Assembly (NCBI GenBank): GCA_938030895.1
Contig: CALHIV010000004.1
Span: 1-64,000 of the forward strand
Source of the DNA: an uncultured Nitrososphaerales archaeon
GTDB lineage: Archaea > Thermoproteota > Nitrososphaeria > Nitrososphaerales > Nitrosocaldaceae
Length of the DNA: 64,000 nucleotides
Direction of reading: 5' to 3'
A program made the translations under genes and the position numbers. The notes beneath the pieces were generated by a model that saw only the letters and a list, made by a program, of their open reading frames with translations, searched no databases and was not told the DNA's origin. Positions 26,384 through 35,341 of the stretch are shown here, piece after piece (positions within the stretch are counted from its first letter, which is position 1; each line of letters begins with the position of its first letter).

Positions 26384-26956
26384 TTGGATAGCCTCTACGA
26401 TGCTAGCAGTGATAGCATATGCAGGGTTGCTGAGGAGGTTAGAGTATGCAAGAGGTGCAGGTTATCGGAGTACAGGAGTAATGCTGTACCTGGAGAGGGA
26501 GCAGATAGTGCAAAACTCATGTTCATAGGCGAGGCCCCTGGTAGAACGGAGGATATGTTAGCAAGGCCATTTGTAGGCTCTGCTGGTAAAGTACTCGATC
26601 ATGCCCTTGCTAGAGCAGGTATAGATAGGGCTAGTGTATACATAACCAACATAGTGAAGTGTAGGCCACCAATGAATAGGAGGCCTAGGAGGGATGAGAT
26701 ACACTCATGTATGCAATATGTTATGAGGGAGATCATGCTTGTCGATCCAAAGGTTGTATGCCTTCTAGGTAGAACTGCACACGATACGCTTCTGCATGGC
26801 TCCTTCAGGGAGCATAGGAGTAGATATGTGAAGCATGGTGGAAGGTTATTCTTTACAACATACCATCCAGCGTATGTGATCTACAACAACAAACTTAGAG
26901 AGATCTTTGTGAGTGATATTATAAGCATCAAGATGCTGCTAATGAGTAACGATTAG
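26384..26956 (+). CDS. Uracil-DNA glycosylase, family 4 (Fe-S)
   Basis: Removes uracil from DNA, which matters at high temperature where cytosine deaminates. 190 aa from TTG 26384, about 10 bp after tldD. The open frame reaches back to 26363, but that start would overlap tldD. Visible motifs: CKRCRLSEYR (first cluster Cys pair), FIGEAPGRTEDMLARPFVGSAGK (uracil pocket), NIVKCRPPMNRRP with Cys of the cluster, HSCMQYV (fourth Cys), and TYHPAYVI near the end (catalytic loop). Confidence 0.92.
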   Translation: MDSLYDASSDSICRVAEEVRVCKRCRLSEYRSNAVPGEGADSAKLMFIGEAPGRTEDMLARPFVGSAGKVLDHALARAGIDRASVYITNIVKCRPPMNRRPRRDEIHSCMQYVMREIMLVDPKVVCLLGRTAHDTLLHGSFREHRSRYVKHGGRLFFTTYHPAYVIYNNKLREIFVSDIISIKMLLMSND

Positions 26957-27006
26957 AAAGAGATGAGATGGATGAGAAGTAAAAAGAGATCTCTCTTATA
27001 TACCCC

Positions 27007-27801
27007 TTACATACTGCTCCTCATAGGCATTACTCTACCAACCATTATCGCTAATGAGAGTACACCAACCAGTACTAGCATAAGACTGATAGGGAACTCT
27101 GGTATGACTGGCATCACACCATCTATCAGTTCCTTTATCTTATCTGCTGAACGCTTCTCCTCTATGGCAATCTTTACCTTGTTGAAGAAACGCTCTATTA
27201 CTGCGCTTGTATCTGAACCTATACTCTCCTTTATCTTGGTTGTGAATACATGCTCCGCCCTAACTATGAATGCTTGTGCATCCTCATACTCTACCCTACT
27301 GCTTACAGTGCCTTCCTCCTCAACACCCTCTTCATACTCCTCTTCTGCATGCTCGAGTAGTACCTTCACCACCTCTAACCAGAACTGGAGATTGCCCTTC
27401 TTCTCATCACTTATAAGGTTAGAGGCATCCTCAAGGAGTGCATCTATAGCATCTATCTCTGCCCTCAACTCCTCATACGAGACTGCTGGTACCTTGGATG
27501 GAAGCCTTACAAGTCTATCCCTTAACTCATCTATAAGTTTGGGGCTCCTCCTCTCTATAATTGGTGCTATCTCGCCTAGATACTCTGCTGCAGGATGCCC
27601 CGCATGAGCAACAGCCATATCATCATCGCCTCTACTCTTATTATTCAAAGCCTGCATGAGATGCCCTCTGATCTCCTCTATGCTAACTATAAGCGTTAGA
27701 TCCTCATCCATGCTGAGATCCTCAGCGTATGAACTGTAAGGAATTGTTGTAGAGGTTATAAGTAGTGCTATCGGTAGTAGCATTAGATAGCGTCTAACCA
27801 T
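27007..27801 (-). CDS. Secreted protein with a PEF-CTERM-like C-terminal anchor
   Basis: 264 aa. A signal peptide (about 1-26, ending SSYAED) and a helical acidic body are followed by the tripartite tail IPEFP, a hydrophobic helix (ISLMLVLVGVLSLAIMVG) and Arg. This matches PEFG/PEF-CTERM sorting signals known from Nitrososphaeria, except that Pro replaces Gly. The body (AGHPAAEYLGEIAPIIERRSP; SYEELRAEIDAIDALLEDA) resembles helical extracellular regions seen in some metal-uptake proteins, but this is only an impression. Likely an archaeosortase-processed surface protein; no sortase is in the window. Confidence 0.7.
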   Translation of the reverse strand: MVRRYLMLLPIALLITSTTIPYSSYAEDLSMDEDLTLIVSIEEIRGHLMQALNNKSRGDDDMAVAHAGHPAAEYLGEIAPIIERRSPKLIDELRDRLVRLPSKVPAVSYEELRAEIDAIDALLEDASNLISDEKKGNLQFWLEVVKVLLEHAEEEYEEGVEEEGTVSSRVEYEDAQAFIVRAEHVFTTKIKESIGSDTSAVIERFFNKVKIAIEEKRSADKIKELIDGVMPVIPEFPISLMLVLVGVLSLAIMVGRVMPMRSSM

Positions 27802-27871
27802 ATTAGTTTATCCTAATCATCAACTATAAAAAGATCGCTAGTATCACTATATAAACATAACATGCCAAACC

Positions 27872-27879
27872 CTTATATG
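27872..27879 (+). promoter_or_regulatory. TATA-like box of nurA
   Basis: CTTATATG is 21 bp before ATG 27901. It lies inside the longer open frame from 27862, so it argues for the shorter NurA start. Confidence 0.4.
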
Positions 27880-27900
27880 CTTTGTAACTGGAGTAGGTGT

Positions 27901-28791
27901 ATGCTCTTTGAGGTGTATGAGCATGCATTGAGTAATAGAGATGACATAATCAAGAAGGTAAGGAATACAAAGGAGTTGCTAGAGAATGCAAGGAGCAGAT
28001 GGGTCAAGTATGAACCATCGCCTAAGCCCTCTATGCTTGCTGGTGTTGATAGCAGTTTCAACTACATAGTGTACAAAGGCTTCTACCTCTACGCTATTGC
28101 AGGTGTATCCATAAGGAGCGATGCATCATTCATCGTTCAGCCTAGAAAGGAGGTTGATGTTGACAATCTCCGCGCTCAGCCTAGAAAGGAGGTTGATGCT
28201 ACCAATCTCGAGGATGATGAGCCCATAAGCCCTAGGAATGAGCTACTTGCTAGATGTATTGAGATAGAGCATGACCTTGCAGATGAGAGTATGGATAAGG
28301 CAGATTACATACTTATAGATGGTTCGCTCCTTGCTAGGTTCTATGATAGAAGGCATAGAAGGTTCATAAGAGTGTATGAGTATGCAAAGAGGTTAATGCA
28401 AGGAGGTAGAGCACTATTCATAGCAAAGAGCTCTGCAAGCAATAGAATGCTCAATGGTAATCTAGCAGATATATACTACTTCAGTAAAGCAACCCTCGAT
28501 GCAGGTTATGCATTAAGCATGCAGAAAGCAGGCAATGATGATATAACTGTTGTATATGCTAGGCTCAAACCTTGCACCCCTATAGTTAAGGTTGAGATGC
28601 CTGGAGAGAGGAGTGAGCAGGAGGTTAGAGGGGTGCTTGACATGCTCTACCCTGAGAGTATATCAGGCTACCCTTATGTGCTAAGACTTGCACATGAGCG
28701 ATGTAAGATAAGCAATGATGATATGCTCAGACTTGCGGATATGCTTGGGCTAAGCGTAGAGGAGGGTGGGAGGGAGGTTCTTGATGAGTAG
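27901..28791 (+). CDS. nurA: NurA 5'-3' nuclease
   Basis: Partner nuclease of HerA in archaeal DNA-end resection for recombination repair. 296 aa from ATG 27901. The NurA-fold acidic motifs are GVDSSFNYI (first metal Asp, about residue 46) and ILIDGSLLARF (second, about 140), followed by FIAKSS. A 39-bp tandem duplication at 28138-28215 gives two copies of a 13-residue unit starting QPRKEVD, in a region that is normally a loop. The stop overlaps the herA start by 8 bp, so the two are translated together. Confidence 0.87.
   Translation: MLFEVYEHALSNRDDIIKKVRNTKELLENARSRWVKYEPSPKPSMLAGVDSSFNYIVYKGFYLYAIAGVSIRSDASFIVQPRKEVDVDNLRAQPRKEVDATNLEDDEPISPRNELLARCIEIEHDLADESMDKADYILIDGSLLARFYDRRHRRFIRVYEYAKRLMQGGRALFIAKSSASNRMLNGNLADIYYFSKATLDAGYALSMQKAGNDDITVVYARLKPCTPIVKVEMPGERSEQEVRGVLDMLYPESISGYPYVLRLAHERCKISNDDMLRLADMLGLSVEEGGREVLDE
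28138..28215 (+). repeat. 39-bp in-frame tandem duplication within nurA
   Basis: CAGCCTAGAAAGGAGGTTGA occurs at 28138 and again at 28177. Each copy begins a 39-bp unit, encoding QPRKEVDVDNLRA then QPRKEVDATNLED. The first 22 bp are identical, so the duplication is recent or under selection. Confidence 0.85.
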
Positions 28792-30376
28792 CCCTAGAAT
28801 AGATCCAAGCAAAGATTCTAGTGCAGAAGGGCCGTTAGGGTTCGTTGTTGGAGAGGCTCACCCATACAGGTTTACATTCATAGCGAAGAGGGCTGTAAGC
28901 GTAGGAGAGTATGTTGTAGTTGATACAGGTAGTAGCAGGAAGAGGATACTTGGCATGGTTGAGCAGTCATCTATAAGGAGTAGCATAATGGATGGTGTGA
29001 GCAACTACCATGCAGCATATGAGGGGAAGGCTATAGCAGAGAGGAATGTAAGGGATAAGAGTTATCTTGCAGTGGTCAGGGTTCTAGGCTACATAGATGA
29101 ACTTGTAGAAGGCAAGGTTACACTACCGCCATTACCACCTGAGCCTGGAAGTATAGTATCTGAAGCTAGTAGAGATGAACTCAACAGTGTATTCAGCATA
29201 GACCACTTGCCGTGGATTAGGATAGGCTCTCTACTCAGGAATAGCAGTGTTAAGGTCTCAGTAAACCTAGATAGGGTAGCAAGTAGGCATCTAGCGATAC
29301 TATCTGTTACTGGTGGGGGCAAATCAAATCTACTGGCAGTGATAGCAAAGAGGGTAACAGAGTTGAATGGTACAATGATAATCTTTGATTATCATGGCGA
29401 GTATAATCTTGAAATGAAAAATGTGAAGGTTATAGATGCGAGGATAAACCCACGCTACATAAATGATGCTGAGAGGCTCGCTGACCTCCTTGAGGTAAGG
29501 GAGTATGCTAGTGTGCAGAGGGAAGTACTAGGCATGGTGTTAACAGATGATGTTAGAAATAGTGAGGACTTTTGGGCAGCGCTTAAAGCCAATATAGATG
29601 CATTGAAGGATATGGTAGAGAGCAGAGGTAGCAGGAGGAACATGCAGGTTATAAAGGCATGCGATAGACTCCAAGGTATAATAGACTCTGCAGTCAGAAG
29701 ACTAGGACCTCTACTGGATACAAGTATGCTGAATCCATTGAATATGCTCGAACCAAACAAGGTTAATATACTCAACATGATAGAGTTCTCTGAGAAGCAG
29801 GCAAATATAGCGATAGCATACTATCTAGAGGAGATACTGGATGATAGGAAGAGGGCTGAGAGGTTGAGAAAGGGTAACAGTAGTTATGGATCTGATAGAT
29901 CTGCTGTAAGGTTCGATACCCCAGTTATATGTGCTATAGAGGAGGCACATGTCTTCCTACCAAACAACAGGGATACAGATTCAAAGTATATAGCAAGTAA
30001 GATAGCAAGGGAGGGTAGGAAGTTTGGTGTATCCCTAATAATAGTATCGCAGAGGCCTAGGAGGCTCGACCAAGATGTTCTTAGCCAGATGGGCTCTCTA
30101 GCAATATTAAGGCTTACAAACCCAGAGGATCAGAGGTACATAAATGAGGCCAGCGAAGTCGTTAGCAAAGAGTTACTAGAGTACCTACCGTCGCTCAACG
30201 TTGGTGAAGCCATACTAGTTGGGCAGTGGGTCAATATACCCTCTATAGTTAAGATAGATGAGGTTGAGGAGAAGAGAGTTGGTGGAGATATAAGCGCTGT
30301 TGACGAGTGGAGATCGAATAAAATACATGACAGTATCGCTAGGGAGAGTACTAAGGATCTAATGGAGTTCAATTGA
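28784..30376 (+). CDS. herA: HerA bipolar DNA helicase/translocase
   Basis: Hexameric FtsK-like ATPase that drives NurA. 530 aa. N-terminal HAS-barrel (FVVGEAHPYRFTFIAKRAV), Walker A VTGGGKSNLL near 176, Walker B ICAIEEAHVFLP near 382, and the REGRKFGVSLIIVSQRPRRLD motif after it. ATG 28784 overlaps the nurA stop and starts exactly at the HerA N-terminus. An upstream in-frame GTG/ATG region lies within nurA. Mre11 and Rad50, often in the same cluster, are absent. Confidence 0.93.
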   Translation: MSSPRIDPSKDSSAEGPLGFVVGEAHPYRFTFIAKRAVSVGEYVVVDTGSSRKRILGMVEQSSIRSSIMDGVSNYHAAYEGKAIAERNVRDKSYLAVVRVLGYIDELVEGKVTLPPLPPEPGSIVSEASRDELNSVFSIDHLPWIRIGSLLRNSSVKVSVNLDRVASRHLAILSVTGGGKSNLLAVIAKRVTELNGTMIIFDYHGEYNLEMKNVKVIDARINPRYINDAERLADLLEVREYASVQREVLGMVLTDDVRNSEDFWAALKANIDALKDMVESRGSRRNMQVIKACDRLQGIIDSAVRRLGPLLDTSMLNPLNMLEPNKVNILNMIEFSEKQANIAIAYYLEEILDDRKRAERLRKGNSSYGSDRSAVRFDTPVICAIEEAHVFLPNNRDTDSKYIASKIAREGRKFGVSLIIVSQRPRRLDQDVLSQMGSLAILRLTNPEDQRYINEASEVVSKELLEYLPSLNVGEAILVGQWVNIPSIVKIDEVEEKRVGGDISAVDEWRSNKIHDSIARESTKDLMEFN

Positions 30377-30464
30377 GTGGCTTACTGATTAGATCGATAG
30401 ATAGATAGATGGATGCGTTGGTTAATAGGGTTAAACCAAATAAACACTTTTATCATCCATACAT

Positions 30465-30905
30465 CTATACCTGTGGATACGGGAATGGATTAGGCTCTGG
30501 TATAGGCATACGTTCTCCTAGAAGTGGTATGATCATACCCATAGCAAGTGAGAGTATGAATGCAAGGACTATGAACACTATTAATGCTAGAACAGCTATA
30601 CCAAATGCCCTTCCCCAACCAGTCTTGAAGATGCTCTTGTATACCCATAGCCATGCTATGAATGCTAATATTATTGCAGGGATGACTGCTTGTGTTCCAA
30701 GCACGCTGCCAAGTAACCCTACAGATACAGATACCACGCCTCCATACACTATAGGACCTAGAGCAGTTGCCCCCATTGCATGGATGAGCCTTACCCTCCC
30801 CGCAGTTAGTATCTTTGCTGATATGTAGACTGGTATGGATACTATAACCCATAATCCTAGTAGCGTGATTATGAATAGGGTACTAGCAAGTATATCCATA
30901 GTCAT
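30465..30905 (-). CDS. Four-helix membrane protein
   Basis: 146 aa with four hydrophobic helices (about 5-27, 45-70, 74-90, 98-122) and a short Pro-rich tail (PIPEPNPFPYP). No catalytic motif visible. Family not recognised. It is transcribed toward herA (88 bp apart) and away from the CBS protein. Confidence 0.7.
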   Translation of the reverse strand: MTMDILASTLFIITLLGLWVIVSIPVYISAKILTAGRVRLIHAMGATALGPIVYGGVVSVSVGLLGSVLGTQAVIPAIILAFIAWLWVYKSIFKTGWGRAFGIAVLALIVFIVLAFILSLAMGMIIPLLGERMPIPEPNPFPYPQV

Positions 30906-31006
30906 AATCCATCCCCTTCTCTCGCATATGATTTATCATCATTATTGTATAAAAATACTACAGATGAAAGGACACATTTTTAAACCCATCATCCATGAGC
31001 TAACGT

Positions 31007-31411
31007 GTGGATATACTGCTGAAGGATATAATGGTAAGGGATGTGGTAACTATAAGCCCAGATAAGACCGCTCAAGAGGCAGCAAGGCTTATGGCTGAAC
31101 ATGGTATAGGGAGTGTAGTTGTGATGGACTCTGACAAGGTTGTTGGGATAGTTACAGAGAGGGATCTTGTAAGGAAGGTCTGTGCCAAGGATATACCAAG
31201 TAGCAGGGTAAGGATACAGGACGTGATGAGCGCCCCAATAATAACTGGAGAGCCAGATCTACCGATAGAGGCTGCAGTGCAGAGGATGTTCAACAACAAG
31301 ATAAGAAGGTTACCAGTGGTTGAGAATGGTAAGCTGGTAGGTATAGTAACCATATCTGATATAGCGAAGCATATGCGCACTAAATGGTTGATAGAGAGGA
31401 TATTCGAATGA
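31007..31411 (+). CDS. Tandem CBS-domain protein
   Basis: 134 aa formed of one CBS pair (about 6-60 and 70-128), with VVGIVTERDLVRK and LVGIVTISDIAKH as the typical strand-helix ends of each repeat. CBS pairs bind adenine nucleotides and regulate partner proteins, and no partner domain is fused here. GTG 31007 is the start. ATTTTTAAACCC about 30 bp ahead fits a promoter. Confidence 0.9.
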   Translation: MDILLKDIMVRDVVTISPDKTAQEAARLMAEHGIGSVVVMDSDKVVGIVTERDLVRKVCAKDIPSSRVRIQDVMSAPIITGEPDLPIEAAVQRMFNNKIRRLPVVENGKLVGIVTISDIAKHMRTKWLIERIFE

Positions 31412-31572
31412 GTGCTGATAGAGGAAGGGCAGGTACTGGCTACTATCAATCATCATCGATGCTCGATCGATGCAATGTTACCTCTTCCTAGATATCCTAT
31501 TCCTATATGGGATGGATGGGATGAGGGAAGGAATAAATTAGATTAGGACTGGTCTTCCATAAGATAGATGGT

Positions 31573-31872
31573 ATGCGTGTAGTAGCCCTAGGTAGCAAGG
31601 TATTCGTTACAAGCTTCCAGATGGCTGGAGTCGAGGGGATAAGTGTAGACTCCCCGATCGATGCCCTGAGTAAGATAAATGCCCTCGTGGGTAAGAGTAA
31701 CGAGGTCGGACTCATACTTGTCAGTGATGATATAGCAGCAGGTATAAGGAGGGAACTAACAGAGATAAGGGCGAAGAACCCCATACCTATAATATTCGAG
31801 TTACCAGCACCAGGAAGCAAGAAGGTCCAGGTCAACTATAGAGCGTTACTAAAGCAGATACTGGGAATATAA
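31573..31872 (+). CDS. atpF: V/A-type ATP synthase subunit F
   Basis: 99-residue small stalk subunit with the Rossmann-like pattern of the family: MRVVALGSKVFVTSFQMAGVEG, LILVSDDIAAGIR and PIPIIFELPAPGSKK. It lies inside the rotor core of archaeal ATP synthase. No other ATPase subunit is nearby, so the gene is detached from the main operon. It has its own AT-rich upstream region. Confidence 0.87.
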   Translation: MRVVALGSKVFVTSFQMAGVEGISVDSPIDALSKINALVGKSNEVGLILVSDDIAAGIRRELTEIRAKNPIPIIFELPAPGSKKVQVNYRALLKQILGI

Positions 31873-31962
31873 TAGTAGCATACAGGTAGATTCAGATGGT
31901 ATCATGATCTGTTATTCTTACAGGGGCTCATAGTTAATAAGGTAGTAGCATAGCATAGTCTT

Positions 31963-33003
31963 ATGTATGGTAGGATGAAGGCAGTACTGCTAGATGAGAA
32001 TGGTGTGAGCATAAGGGATATACCTATACCAGAGGTTGGAGAAGGGGATATACTGGTTAAGATGCGTGCATGTGGGCTCTGTGGCTCAGATATAGAGAAG
32101 GTCTATGGAAGGTATGGTGTAGTATCTAGGAGGCTAGGGCATGAGCCTGCTGGCGAGGTTGTTGCTGTAGGTAAGAATGTCAAGGATATAAGGGTTGGGG
32201 ATAGGGTATTTGTGCACCATCATGTGCCATGCTACTCCTGCTACTACTGCAGCCATGGGGATTATACCATGTGTGAGCATTATCAGAGGAGCAACATAGA
32301 GCCGTGTGGGCTTGCAGAGCTATTCCTTGTACCAGAGTGGAATGTTGCTAGAGGTGGTGTTATAGTCCTTCCAGAGCACGTTACGTTCGAGGAGGCAGCG
32401 ATGATAGAACCTTTAGCATGCTGCATAAAGGCTCTATCTGCATCATCCATGACAAAGGGTGATAACGTTGCTATCCTAGGAGTTGGACCTGCAGGTATAA
32501 TGCATATCATGCTTGCAAAGTTGAATGGTGCAGAGAAGGTTATCGCTCTTGATGTTAATGAATTCAGACTAGGTTTTGCTAGTAGGGTTGGAGCAGATAT
32601 CTCTGTTAACATTAGCAAGGATGACCCAGTACAGATAGCAAGGGAGTCTACAGAGCAGAGAGGCGTTGATATCGCTATAGTTGCAACTGGTAACGTTAAT
32701 GCAGTGTATACAGCGTTGAAGATTGTCAGGAGAGGGGGTAAGGTTGTACTCTTTGGTGTACCATCTAAGGGCATAAGCATGCAACTAGATCTAAACCATC
32801 TATTCAATAACGAGATAAAGATCATACCAAGCCTTGCTGCATCTGACCATGATACTAGGAAGGCATTCAATATAATAGAGAGGAGGGAGATAGATATAGC
32901 AAGGATAATCACACATAGGTTCAGACTGGATTACGCTATAGAGGCTATAGAACATGCACATAGAGCAAGTGATGCCATGAAGGTTATAGTAACAGAAGGA
33001 TGA
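31963..33003 (+). CDS. Zinc-dependent medium-chain alcohol/polyol dehydrogenase
   Basis: 346 aa NAD(P)-dependent MDR enzyme. Catalytic zinc ligands Cys40 (GLCGSD), His60 and Glu61 (GHEP). The structural zinc site is complete with Cys90/93/96/104. The nucleotide loop is GVGPAG (about 170). The overall pattern is like threonine or sorbitol dehydrogenases, and the substrate is undetermined. ATG 31963 or 31975 could start it. Stands alone between ATPase subunit F and a convergent MFS gene. Confidence 0.88.
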   Translation: MYGRMKAVLLDENGVSIRDIPIPEVGEGDILVKMRACGLCGSDIEKVYGRYGVVSRRLGHEPAGEVVAVGKNVKDIRVGDRVFVHHHVPCYSCYYCSHGDYTMCEHYQRSNIEPCGLAELFLVPEWNVARGGVIVLPEHVTFEEAAMIEPLACCIKALSASSMTKGDNVAILGVGPAGIMHIMLAKLNGAEKVIALDVNEFRLGFASRVGADISVNISKDDPVQIARESTEQRGVDIAIVATGNVNAVYTALKIVRRGGKVVLFGVPSKGISMQLDLNHLFNNEIKIIPSLAASDHDTRKAFNIIERREIDIARIITHRFRLDYAIEAIEHAHRASDAMKVIVTEG

Positions 33004-33036
33004 ACGCTTATCTATCAATAGCCAGACATGCTCGAT

Positions 33037-34281
33037 TCAGATCTTCAAGTACTTCGTCCTGATCATCTTAACATATCTGGAATAGCCTATAATATTAATA
33101 TTAATATTATATGTGCTCTTCATGCCTATAAGACCTCTCCAATTTACAGTTGCTATGAACGATGTTATGCAGAGGAGTGATGAGAGTAGCATCACGCTCC
33201 TCAGTCCAGCAAACTCTGCCACAAACCCTCCAATGAGCGAACCTATTATTATTGATATGCTTATGCTCGATTCTAGCAATGCCGTTGATGATGCACTCTC
33301 CCCATCGTTGCTCTTGTTGAGGAGTAGATAGAGCGAGCCTAGATAGATCATACTCCATGATACCCCAAGCAGTATCTGTGCTGATACCATATACATGTAT
33401 GTGCTTGCTGTATAGTATGCTAAGAATACAAGTGATGATAGCAGTGCGCCCATCTGTACCAATCTATGCATGTTAGCATCCGATCTAACCCTCCTCATAA
33501 CGGTATTCATGAATAGAAACTGGGTCGATGCGTTGATTGCATATAGGCTACCTAGTTCTAGACCGTTAAGCCTCAACTCTTGGTTCAGGAAGATGGGGAA
33601 TATGCTCCATGTTGCTGCAGCACCAATATGCCTAAGCATGAACGATGTGTATACCCTGTAATTCTTCCTTACAACATGTAGGAGTGATGTGCCTACGCCA
33701 GGACCCCTGCCTCTGTCTGCATAGGAGCTGACCTTCAGGCTAAGGGATACCATGAACCCAGCAAAGAATATCGAGCCTGCAAGTATGAAGACTAGTGCGT
33801 AACTGCTCGTCAACTGCTGTATAGCACTCGATGCTATACTCCCCAACAACCATCCCAATGAGCCGAAGGATACTATACCAGCAAGCTTACCGTTGTTACC
33901 CCTCTCATGCGATAATGTAAGCATGGCCCCAGCATACATGCCAGTAGCAACACCAGCAGCAAGCCTTACAAGCAAAAGAGTTAAGCCATCGTATGCTAGT
34001 GCATGGGCAAAGAATGCTGATGACGATGCAAGGAAGCCTAGCCTTACAAACCTGACCATTCTGCCATCTTTATCTGCAAGTCTCCCAAAGTATGCATATG
34101 AGAGCGCTTGGGTTACACCATACCCTGCTGCTATTATCCCGACCAGCATATATGAGCCTGTCAGTGTATTGGCAAGTATGGGTATGAAGAGCGCAGATGC
34201 GCCAAGGGATGAGTTCTCTAAGAGGTTGAGTGCTTTTAACCTAACACCTTTGCTCTCTGACATTATGGTCTTGTGCCGCAT
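33037..34281 (-). CDS. MFS transporter
   Basis: About 414 aa with 12 predicted membrane helices and the MFS loop signature AYFGRLADKDGRMVRFVRLG after helix 2, a variant of GxxxDRxGRR. ATG 34281 is chosen because ATTTATTAG on this strand lies about 25 bp ahead. ATG 34263 is the alternative. The open frame reaches 34329. Substrate unknown. Divergent from the LsrF-like gene. Confidence 0.82.
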   Translation of the reverse strand: MRHKTIMSESKGVRLKALNLLENSSLGASALFIPILANTLTGSYMLVGIIAAGYGVTQALSYAYFGRLADKDGRMVRFVRLGFLASSSAFFAHALAYDGLTLLLVRLAAGVATGMYAGAMLTLSHERGNNGKLAGIVSFGSLGWLLGSIASSAIQQLTSSYALVFILAGSIFFAGFMVSLSLKVSSYADRGRGPGVGTSLLHVVRKNYRVYTSFMLRHIGAAATWSIFPIFLNQELRLNGLELGSLYAINASTQFLFMNTVMRRVRSDANMHRLVQMGALLSSLVFLAYYTASTYMYMVSAQILLGVSWSMIYLGSLYLLLNKSNDGESASSTALLESSISISIIIGSLIGGFVAEFAGLRSVMLLSSLLCITSFIATVNWRGLIGMKSTYNININIIGYSRYVKMIRTKYLKI

Positions 34282-34338
34282 AAGATGGTAGAGATACCAA
34301 CTAATAAATCTATGTATGTATCCGATCACTACCTGCTA

Positions 34339-34390
34339 ACTATTAGCATATCATCTACTATTAGCATAGCATCTACTAAGCATATCAGAT
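34339..34390. repeat. 18-bp tandem repeat in a divergent promoter region
   Basis: ACTATTAGCATATCATCT (34339-34356) is followed by ACTATTAGCATAGCATCT (34357-34374) and a shorter third copy, ACTAAGCATATCAGAT. It sits between the MFS and LsrF-like starts, where an operator for either gene would be. Confidence 0.75.
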
Positions 34391-34455
34391 TCTAATCACA
34401 TCCTATAAAGAGCAGGAGCAACAGAGTTAAATACTCATCCATCATGCATTAATCT

Positions 34456-35265
34456 ATGAGCATGGACTGGGGCATGAGTAATAGGCTATCAAGGATCTTC
34501 AAGAGTGATAAGAGAACGGTTATGCTAGCAGTGGACCATGGCTACTTCCAAGGGCCAACTAGCAGGTTAGAGAATCCTAGGCGCACCATAGAACCTCTCC
34601 TTCCGTATGCAGACTCATTGATGCTGACTAGAGGCGTTCTCAGGAACTGTGTTGATGCTAGGGCTGATATACCCATAGTACTAAGGGTCTCTGGAGGAGT
34701 TAGCATACTCAAGGAGGATCTATCGGATGAGGATATAACAACCAATGTAGAAGAAGCGATAAGGCTCAATGCATCTGCCCTAGCACTCTCGATATTCGTT
34801 GGTGAAGAGCATGAGCATAGAACGTTGGTGAACCTAGCAAGGCTTGTCGATGAGGCTGAGCGTTATGGTATACCAGTACTAGCAGTAACAGCGGTAGGGA
34901 GGGAGATGGCTAGGGATGCTAGATATCTAGCATTGGCATGTAGGATAGCAGCAGAGTTGGGAGCAAGATTCGTCAAGACATACTACTGTGAGAACTTTGA
35001 GAAGGTCGTTGATAGTTGCCCTGTACCATTGGTTATTGCTGGAGGGAAGAAGATACCAGAGCGGGATGCGCTCCAGTTAACTTATAATGCTGTAAGGGAC
35101 GGTGCAGCGGGTGTCGATATGGGCAGGAACATATGGCAGTCTGACCATCCCGTAGCGATGATAAGAGCGGTCAGGGCTATAGTGCATGATAATGCTAGCG
35201 TCGATGAGGCATGGCAGATATTCAACGAACTGAAGGGAGGAGAGGTAATAATTAAGCAGCAATAG
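34456..35265 (+). CDS. LsrF/DeoC-family class I aldolase-like protein
   Basis: 269 aa TIM-barrel enzyme. MDWGMSNRLSRIF, VDHGYFQGPTSRLE, VLRVSGGVSILKEDL, GEEHEHRTL, VIAGGKKIPERDAL and GVDMGRNIWQS closely follow bacterial LsrF (the AI-2 thiolase). They also match the wider DhnA-type fructose-bisphosphate aldolase group. Lys174 in VKTYY is at the Schiff-base position. No lsr genes are nearby, so AI-2 degradation is unlikely. A sugar-phosphate or shikimate-precursor aldolase role is as probable. AGTTAAATACTC about 25-35 bp ahead is a likely promoter. Confidence 0.83.
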   Translation: MSMDWGMSNRLSRIFKSDKRTVMLAVDHGYFQGPTSRLENPRRTIEPLLPYADSLMLTRGVLRNCVDARADIPIVLRVSGGVSILKEDLSDEDITTNVEEAIRLNASALALSIFVGEEHEHRTLVNLARLVDEAERYGIPVLAVTAVGREMARDARYLALACRIAAELGARFVKTYYCENFEKVVDSCPVPLVIAGGKKIPERDALQLTYNAVRDGAAGVDMGRNIWQSDHPVAMIRAVRAIVHDNASVDEAWQIFNELKGGEVIIKQQ

Positions 35266-35296
35266 TAACGATCGTAAGGAATCATATCGATCAATA

Positions 35297-35309
35297 TTTT
35301 TAAATATAT
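35297..35309 (+). promoter_or_regulatory. TATA box of the eS30 gene
   Basis: TTTTTAAATATAT is 33 bp before ATG 35342, giving a short leader. It is one of the strongest TATA matches in the window, as expected for a ribosomal protein. Confidence 0.6.
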
Positions 35310-35341
35310 GGTATGGAGAGTATGTATAGGTGATCCGATAG

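Noticed and set aside
26963-27607. Plus-strand 214-residue open frame opposite the PEF-CTERM-like gene
   Set aside because: Ser/Thr/Leu-rich composition is typical of an antisense shadow. The minus strand encodes a coherent signal peptide, body and anchor.
31411-31572. Small RNA between the CBS gene and ATPase subunit F
   Set aside because: The CATCATCGATG/CGATCGATG palindromic bases are short and no stable conserved structure or box elements could be drawn.
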